Below are positions 55,711-64,000 of a stretch of DNA of 64,000 nt, piece after piece. The number at the start of each line of letters is the position of its first letter. Position 1 is the stretch's first letter. The translations under genes and the position numbers were made by a program. The notes beneath the pieces are model-generated. The model saw nothing but the letters and a program-made list of their open reading frames with translations, did no database searches and was not told where the DNA came from. This stretch comes from Paracoccus sediminilitoris (lineage in GTDB: Bacteria; Pseudomonadota; Alphaproteobacteria; Rhodobacterales; Rhodobacteraceae), in NCBI RefSeq assembly GCF_003259195.1, contig NZ_QJPK01000010.1, positions 1 to 64,000 of the forward strand, written 5' to 3'.

Positions 55711-57513
55711 ATGACGCGAACAGGTCTGGCCCTTGCATTGCTGCTGGGCAGTGCATCCTTGGCGGGGGCCCAACAGGCCACCGATGCGATTTCCCCCGAA
55801 GCCGCATCCGCCACCGACATCACGACCGAAGGGTTCGGCGATCTGGACCAGCCTGCCCGCGACGGTCTGACGGCCAAATCCGAAGGACGCCCGGTCACAT
55901 CGCAGAACTGGATGGTCACCGCCGCCCACCCGCTGGCAGTCCAGGCCGGCGCCCGCGTGCTGGAGGCCGGTGGCAGCGCCGCCGATGCCATGGTCGCCGT
56001 CCAATCCGTCCTGGGGCTGGTCGAACCGCAAAGCTCGGGCCTTGGGGGCGGCGCCTTCCTGGTCTGGTATGACGCCGAAAGCGGTGAACTGACCACGCTG
56101 GACGGCCGCGAGACCGCACCCATGGATGTGACGCCGACCCTGTTCCAGGATGAGAACGGCGAACCGCTGGAGTTCATGGATGCCGTCATCGGTGGACGTT
56201 CCGTCGGCACGCCCGGCACGCCGCGCCTTCTGGAAACCGCCCATCGCAAATGGGGCAAGTCGAACTGGTCCACCCTGTTCCAGGACGCGATCACCCTAGC
56301 CGATCAGGGCTTCACCGTGTCGCCCCGTCTGGCCGAACTGGTCGCGGGGGAAGGTGATGACCTGTCGCGCTATCCCGCGACCAAGGATTATTTCTTTCCC
56401 GATGGCCAGCCCGTCGCCCAAGGCAGCACGCTGAAGAACCCGGCCTATGCCGACACCCTGCGCGCCATCGCCAAGGACGGCGCCGATGCCTTCTATCAGG
56501 GGCCGATCGCCGAACAGATCACCGCGGCCGTGCGGGGGGCGACCGACAACCCGGGCTATCTGTCGGCGTCCGACCTGGAACATTACCAGGTCATCGAACG
56601 CCCCGCCGTCTGCGCCGAATATCGCGACCATGACGTCTGCGGCATGGGGCCGCCATCGTCAGGGGGGCTGACCCTGGGGCAGATTCTGGGCATGCTGGAC
56701 AATCACGATCTGTCGGCGGGACCCGAGGATGCCGACAACTGGCGCATGATCGGCGATGCGTCGCGGCTGGCCTTCGCGGATCGCGGCCGCTACATGGCCG
56801 ACAGCGATTTCGTTCCCATGCCTACCGAAGGGCTGATCGACCCGGAATACCTGGCCAAGCGGGCCGAATTGCTGGCCGGTGATGACAGCCTGCCCGAGGT
56901 TGCGCCGGGCAGCCCCGGTTGGTCGCATGCGATGCTGTGGGGACAGGACAGCGCGCTGGAACTGCCTTCGACCACGCATATCTCGATCGTCGATGCGGAT
57001 GGCAACGCCCTGTCGATGACCACCACGATCGAGAACGGCTTCGGGTCCCGGCTGATGGCGGGCGGTTTCCTTCTGAACAACGAACTGACCGATTTCAGCT
57101 TCGAAACCCATGACGATGCGGGCTATCCCATCGCCAATGCCATCGCACCGGGCAAAAGGCCCCGTTCGTCCATGGCACCGACCATTGTGATGAAGGATGA
57201 CGCACCCGTCATGGTGATCGGATCGCCGGGCGGCAGCCGCATCATCGGCTATGTTGCCAAGGCGATCATCGCGCATCTGGATTGGGGCATGGATATCCAA
57301 CAGGCCGTGGCGTCGCCCAACATCCTGAACCGCTTCGGCACGATGGACGTGGAACCCGGCCTGCCTGCCGCCCTGACCGAAGGCCTGACCGCGATGGGGT
57401 TCGAACTGTCCGAAACGGACCTGACTTCGGGCCTGCAGGGCATTGTCCTGTCGCCCGACGGGCTGGAGGGTGGCGTCGATCCGCGGCGCGAAGGCGTGGC
57501 GATCGGCGGCTAA
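55711..57513 (+). CDS. ggt: Gamma-glutamyltransferase
   Basis: Periplasmic self-processing transpeptidase/hydrolase acting on glutathione, 600 residues. Signal peptide of ~20 residues (LALALLLGSASLAGAQQ). The nucleophile Thr that starts the small subunit is in LPSTTHISIVDADGNA (about residue 421); the glutamate-binding and oxyanion motifs SSGLGGGAFLVWYD and GSPGGSRIIGYV are present. Start with GGGAGAAG upstream. A bidirectional terminator follows. Confidence 0.95.
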   Translation: MTRTGLALALLLGSASLAGAQQATDAISPEAASATDITTEGFGDLDQPARDGLTAKSEGRPVTSQNWMVTAAHPLAVQAGARVLEAGGSAADAMVAVQSVLGLVEPQSSGLGGGAFLVWYDAESGELTTLDGRETAPMDVTPTLFQDENGEPLEFMDAVIGGRSVGTPGTPRLLETAHRKWGKSNWSTLFQDAITLADQGFTVSPRLAELVAGEGDDLSRYPATKDYFFPDGQPVAQGSTLKNPAYADTLRAIAKDGADAFYQGPIAEQITAAVRGATDNPGYLSASDLEHYQVIERPAVCAEYRDHDVCGMGPPSSGGLTLGQILGMLDNHDLSAGPEDADNWRMIGDASRLAFADRGRYMADSDFVPMPTEGLIDPEYLAKRAELLAGDDSLPEVAPGSPGWSHAMLWGQDSALELPSTTHISIVDADGNALSMTTTIENGFGSRLMAGGFLLNNELTDFSFETHDDAGYPIANAIAPGKRPRSSMAPTIVMKDDAPVMVIGSPGGSRIIGYVAKAIIAHLDWGMDIQQAVASPNILNRFGTMDVEPGLPAALTEGLTAMGFELSETDLTSGLQGIVLSPDGLEGGVDPRREGVAIGG

Positions 57514-57601
57514 CAGGGGGCAACCCCCGCTCCGACAGGCTCGTCACAAAGCTGTCCGGCTTCTTCTTTGTCCAAATACCCACTGGACGACCGCGCAGCA
57601 A

Positions 57602-57630
57602 AAAGCCCCCGACCGATGGCCGGGGGCTTT
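57602..57630. terminator. Bidirectional terminator between ggt and acnA
   Basis: Ten-base stem AAAGCCCCCG ... CGGGGGCTTT with a 9-base loop. On the plus side ATTTTTT follows; on the minus side TTTTT follows, so it can end both convergent transcripts. Confidence 0.92.
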
Positions 57631-57651
57631 CGCATTTTTTAGATGGCGCGA

Positions 57652-60426
<2,775 letters not shown>

Positions 60427-60665
60427 CAGGGCCTCCCTGTCTGGAAGTATGGATGGGTCTGGCATGCGTATCCCTGCTTTGCCCCATCGGGGGGTGTATC
60501 GCAAGGGCGCTGTCGAAAGATTGTATGCAATCGCATACCATACTTGGCTCTGTTGCTCAAGGGGCACGCCGCGGAAAGCGGCGCCCCGCTGACGAAGCCT
60601 TGATTTGGCCTTTACGGGTCGGGGTCGCTATCAGTGTTGCCAAGATGAAGATCAAGGAACTGCAG

Positions 60666-61574
60666 ATGTTGTCTGTGTCGGGCTGGTGCCGGACCCGAAA
60701 CCGAAACCGCCACTGGCTGGCGGGTGTCTTCGTGGCTGCTGTCCTGTCGGGGGGCGGGCCCGCCGTCGCGCAGCCGATCATTTTGGCGCCCGACGATCCG
60801 GGCCGCATCGTCCCGTCGCTGTCCGAGGCGCTGGAAAACGGGGGGTTCAGCAATTTCTCGGCGTCGGACGTCGCGCCCCCGACCGCGGACCTGCCGGATG
60901 CGACGCAGCCGGTGGTGGTCGAGCTGTTCACCTCTCAGGGCTGTTCATCCTGTCCGCCGGCCGATGCGATGCTGTCGCGGCTGGCGCGGCAGAGCGACGT
61001 CCTGCCGTTGTCCTATCATGTCGATTACTGGGATTACCTTGGCTGGGCCGACAGCTTTGCCCAGCCCGAATTCACCGAACGCCAGGAAGCCTATGCCAGG
61101 GCTGCGGGCGAAAGATCGGTCTATACGCCGCAGATAATTGTGGGCGGCAGCGAAACCGCCGTGGCGCCGGGCCCCACCCAGCTGATGGGCCTGATCGACG
61201 GTCGGCGCTTTGCCGCCACCACCGTCAGCGTCATGCGCGAACCGAACGACACCGGCGAGACAATCGAGATGTCCCCCCTGTCCGACCTGGGCGACCAGAT
61301 CGACATCGTGCTGGTCCGCTATGCCCCTGAACGCCAAGTCGCCCTGACCGAGGGAGAGAACCGCGGCCGCAGCATCACCTATACCAATGTCGTGCTGGCG
61401 ATGCAGAAGCTGACGACCTGGGACGGCACGACGACGCTGCGGCTGAACGTGCATCCCGAACAGTTCAGCGACGAACGCTTTGGCCCCGATACCCGCCATG
61501 TGGTGCTGGTCCAGCAGATGATCGGCAAGCATCGCCTGCCGGGAACCATCCTGACTGCGATCCGCCTGGACTAG
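60666..61574 (+). CDS. DUF1223-family secreted thioredoxin-fold protein
   Basis: Protein of 302 residues with a signal peptide (basic start, LAGVFVAAVLSGGGPAVAQ). The DUF1223 motif VVELFTSQGCSSCPPADAMLSRLAR has a CxxC in a thioredoxin-like setting, followed by HVDYWDYLGWAD and YTPQIIVGGS. ATG 60666 has AAGGA upstream; ATG 60645 in frame is an alternative. Function unknown; envelope redox role plausible. Confidence 0.85.
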   Translation: MLSVSGWCRTRNRNRHWLAGVFVAAVLSGGGPAVAQPIILAPDDPGRIVPSLSEALENGGFSNFSASDVAPPTADLPDATQPVVVELFTSQGCSSCPPADAMLSRLARQSDVLPLSYHVDYWDYLGWADSFAQPEFTERQEAYARAAGERSVYTPQIIVGGSETAVAPGPTQLMGLIDGRRFAATTVSVMREPNDTGETIEMSPLSDLGDQIDIVLVRYAPERQVALTEGENRGRSITYTNVVLAMQKLTTWDGTTTLRLNVHPEQFSDERFGPDTRHVVLVQQMIGKHRLPGTILTAIRLD

Positions 61575-61689
61575 GGTGCGTGCGGATCAAGGCGGCAAGG
61601 CCCTTGCGGCGGAATGCGGCGCGGGCGACAAGATCGCCAAATGGAATGGGTCATGCGCAGGATGACCAAGGAAACAAGCGGATAGCCCG

Positions 61690-62286
61690 ATGACGAACAA
61701 CAAAGCCTGGATCAAGCCCGTGCTGGAATTTGGTCCCCTGATCCTGTTTTTCGGGGTCTTCATGCTGTACCGGGGCCGCGAGGTGACGCTGTGGGGCGAA
61801 ACCTACAGCGGTTTCATCGTGGCCACGCTGGCCTTCATTCCCGCCATGATCCTGTCGACGCTGATCCAGTGGCGCATCACCGGCAAGCTGGCACCGATGC
61901 AGGTGGCGACGCTGGTTCTGGTCATCGTCTTCGGGGGCATGTCGGTCTGGCTGAACGATCCGGCTTTCTTCAAGTTCAAGCCGACGCTGATCTATCTGCT
62001 GTTCGCGGCGATCCTTGGGACGGGGCTGGTGCTGCGGCGCAACTGGCTGGGCGCCGTCATGTCCGAGGCCCTGCCCATGGACGAGGCCGGATGGCGCAAG
62101 CTGACCTTCCGCATGGCGCTGTTCTTCCTGGCGCTGGCCGTCGCCAACGAGCTGATCTGGCGCAACATGTCCGAAACCACCTGGGTCTATTTCAAGACCT
62201 TCGGCCTGCCGGTGCTGATCTTTGTCTTCCTGCTGGGCAATGCGCGGCTCTATCGCGATCACGCCCTGCCTGAAAAGGACGTCTAG
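61690..62286 (+). CDS. YciB/IspZ-type inner-membrane protein
   Basis: Intracellular septation protein A family, 198 residues with about five membrane segments. Family motifs KPVLEFGPLILFFGVF, KPTLIYLLFA and ANELIWRNMSETTWVYFKTFGLP are visible. Its TAG stop and the TAG of the convergent hydrolase share one CTAG (62283-62286). Confidence 0.92.
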   Translation: MTNNKAWIKPVLEFGPLILFFGVFMLYRGREVTLWGETYSGFIVATLAFIPAMILSTLIQWRITGKLAPMQVATLVLVIVFGGMSVWLNDPAFFKFKPTLIYLLFAAILGTGLVLRRNWLGAVMSEALPMDEAGWRKLTFRMALFFLALAVANELIWRNMSETTWVYFKTFGLPVLIFVFLLGNARLYRDHALPEKDV

Positions 62287-63167
62287 GCCCGCATCGCGCC
62301 CAAGGCTGCCGGTGCCGCCAGCAGGCGCGACCAGCGCGGATGCGGGCGCACCGGCAGGTGATGGCGCAGCAGCCCAAGTGGCAGCGCCCAAGGGTGGCAC
62401 AGCGCCGCACGATAGAAATCGAACAGCCCGCCCCGCAGATAGGGCGTCCAATGCGACAGGCGGCGGGCGCCCCGCTCGGTCGGAAAGCCCAGATCGGCCA
62501 GCGCGTCCAGCGTTGCGCCATCGTCGATCTGCAGGTCGACCCAATTGGACCTGCTCCGCTCCAGCCCGAAACCCAGGGCGCGTCGCCGGCCGCGCGCCAG
62601 CAATTGTTCAAGGATGAAATCGAAGGGGTCGTTCTCGCGGGCGGTGACGTTGATGATCTCGGCCTGACGTCCTGCAGGGTGTGACAGGGCGGCTGCGGCC
62701 GTGTCGCGGAATTCGGCCGCGTTCAGCAGGATGACGCGGCCGACGCTGCCTGCATTCGCCCCCTGAAGGGTTTGCAGCGCCACCCGCCCGCCAAGCGAAT
62801 GGCCGATCAGCCCCACCGGCCGCCCCGACAACTGCGCAAGTTGCGACAGGGTGTCGGCCAAGGCCTGGCCTGCCGCCCCGGCGCGGTCATAGGCGGCGCG
62901 CAGAGTGCCGCGCGCCTCCCACCCGAAACCGATGGCCAGCCCGTGATCGGGGCCGCCATCCAGTCCTAGGGCACAGGGCCATGACGTCGTGTGTCGCAGC
63001 GGCACGGGGGACAGGATATGGCGATGGGGATCGTGGGCAGGATGGGCGGGGGAATAGCGATAGCCGTGCAGCATGACCAGGATCGGTGCGCCATCGGGCA
63101 GGGCGCGTGCCGCCCGTTGCAGGTCCGGCGTCATTCCCTGTTCGGCATTCAGCTGGATCACCGCCAT
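62283..63167 (-). CDS. Alpha/beta hydrolase
   Basis: Serine hydrolase fold of 294 residues. Oxyanion region ILVMLHGYRYSP, nucleophile elbow LIGHSLGGRVALQTL, and an Asp in NDPFDF as a catalytic candidate. Start supported by GGAGG five bases upstream. The substrate is unknown; an esterase or lipase-like role is likely. No operon partner is visible. Confidence 0.85.
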   Translation of the reverse strand: MAVIQLNAEQGMTPDLQRAARALPDGAPILVMLHGYRYSPAHPAHDPHRHILSPVPLRHTTSWPCALGLDGGPDHGLAIGFGWEARGTLRAAYDRAGAAGQALADTLSQLAQLSGRPVGLIGHSLGGRVALQTLQGANAGSVGRVILLNAAEFRDTAAAALSHPAGRQAEIINVTARENDPFDFILEQLLARGRRRALGFGLERSRSNWVDLQIDDGATLDALADLGFPTERGARRLSHWTPYLRGGLFDFYRAALCHPWALPLGLLRHHLPVRPHPRWSRLLAAPAALGAMRA

Positions 63168-63263
63168 CCCGACCTCCGATGCTGCCCTGTGCGGGACCGT
63201 TTCTGGGCCAAGGGTGCGACAAAGGCGTGAACAAGGCGTTAAACCTGCGTGACGCCCGTTGCG

Positions 63264-63971
63264 TCAGAACAGCGGCATCTGCGGGTCCGTATGGGAGGGC
63301 TGATCGCCGTCATGGTTCAGGCCGACGCCCTGCTGGTGGATGGTCATCTCGTCGGCGGGATAGGGTTCCAGCAGCTGAAAGGCCTCGTCCTCGGACCCCA
63401 GCAGCCATTGGTCATAGGCGTCGGGCCGCAGGATCACGGGCATGCGGTCGGGGTGGATCGGCGCGACCAGCGCATTCGGCCGGGTGGTGATCATCGAACT
63501 GGTCAGCAACGCCCGCCGTTCTTCGCCATAGGGGCCGTCGTAATCCTGCCAGATGCCCGCCAGCGCAAAGGGTGTGCGGTCCTGGGGACCGGTCACGCCG
63601 AACCACACATGGGTGGCGGGGTTGCGACCGGTCATCTCGCAGAAGCTGCTGGCGGGGATCAGGCAACGCCTGTGGCGGAATGCACCGCGCCAGAAGGGCG
63701 ACACGCGCAGCTTGTCGTCGCGGGCATTGTTGACGGCCTTGGGCTGGATCGGCCTGCCGGTGCGGGTCGAGGTTTGCGGCAGAACAAAGCCCCAATGGCT
63801 GTAATCCAGCCGCCGCGCGCCCTGCGCGTCCAGCCGGACGATGGCCGCATCGCCCTTGGGAAAGATTGCCGCTTGCGGGGCCGCATTGCCCAGATGGTCG
63901 TTTTCGGGGGCGACCGAAAAGACCCGGCGCATCGCCTCGACCGCCGTCGTGTTCGAGAAAAGGTTGCACAT
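63264..63971 (-). CDS. YedK/HMCES-type abasic-site-binding (SRAP) protein
   Basis: SRAP-domain protein of 235 residues that covalently traps abasic sites in single-stranded DNA. The catalytic Cys is residue 2 (MCNLF, exposed after Met removal); other active-site elements are NARDDKL, ASSFCEM (Glu) and PNALVAPIHPDRMPVIL (His). The very C-terminus ends in DPQMPLF, resembling the QLxLF sliding-clamp-binding motif. Eukaryotic HMCES also carries a C-terminal clamp (PCNA) motif. It is complete; 63972-64000 holds only the start of its upstream region. Confidence 0.9.
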   Translation of the reverse strand: MCNLFSNTTAVEAMRRVFSVAPENDHLGNAAPQAAIFPKGDAAIVRLDAQGARRLDYSHWGFVLPQTSTRTGRPIQPKAVNNARDDKLRVSPFWRGAFRHRRCLIPASSFCEMTGRNPATHVWFGVTGPQDRTPFALAGIWQDYDGPYGEERRALLTSSMITTRPNALVAPIHPDRMPVILRPDAYDQWLLGSEDEAFQLLEPYPADEMTIHQQGVGLNHDGDQPSHTDPQMPLF

Positions 63972-64000
63972 CGTGCCAGCCTAGCACCGCCACCGCGGGC

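Overview
This is about 64 kb of high-GC chromosomal DNA from an alphaproteobacterium, most likely a Paracoccus-like member of the Rhodobacteraceae. The placement is inferred from protein style and gene order (lon / HU-like / tRNA-Val / dusA / mazG; yajC-secD-secF / ccmABCDG / ggt / acnA), not from a marker-gene comparison. Both window edges cut into ordinary sequence: an IS5-family insertion sequence runs off the left end, and a yedK-type gene begins just inside the right end.

Region 1 (1-4.7 kb) holds a damaged IS5/IS427-like element, tRNA-Arg(CCG), tpiA, an IscA/SufA-type carrier, a SufT-like protein, tgt, and an FMN riboswitch driving ribH. Region 2 (4.7-24 kb) is a large polyol catabolic island. 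A leftward operon encodes a DUF2291 protein, a ribose-type ABC transporter (ATPase, permease, binding protein), an FGGY kinase and a GlpD-like FAD dehydrogenase. A divergent operon encodes eryA, eryB, eryC, an iron-type alcohol dehydrogenase and the SorC-family regulator eryD. After an Old Yellow Enzyme gene on the other strand, a second rightward operon encodes a DeoR regulator, eryH, eryI, a class I fructose bisphosphatase and a class II aldolase. Together these can take erythritol to D-erythrose 4-phosphate, and possibly on through sedoheptulose bisphosphate.

Region 3 (24-33 kb) is a stress and detoxification block. A GAPDH-arsJ pair (organoarsenical efflux) lies behind its own terminator. 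It is followed by a NemR-like TetR regulator with a clear palindromic operator, a CurA-like reductase, a DJ-1/PfpI protein, and a three-gene periplasmic molybdenum dehydrogenase (tri-haem cytochrome c, 2Fe-2S subunit, Tat-exported molybdopterin subunit). Region 4 (33-40 kb) has a TPP riboswitch with thiC, a GntR regulator with two palindromes, an Asp/Glu/hydantoin racemase, an NCS1 transporter, an ALDH7-type dehydrogenase and a small secreted protein.

Region 5 (40.6-64 kb) is mostly housekeeping: tRNA-Asn, an MBL hydrolase, a sensor kinase without an adjacent regulator, lon, an HU-like protein, tRNA-Val, dusA, mazG, an M20 amidohydrolase, yajC-secDF, an Mth938-like protein, ccmABCDG, ggt, acnA, a DUF1223 protein, a YciB/IspZ protein, an alpha/beta hydrolase and a YedK/HMCES-type protein whose last residues resemble a sliding-clamp-binding motif. 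I saw no CRISPR array, prophage or rRNA gene.
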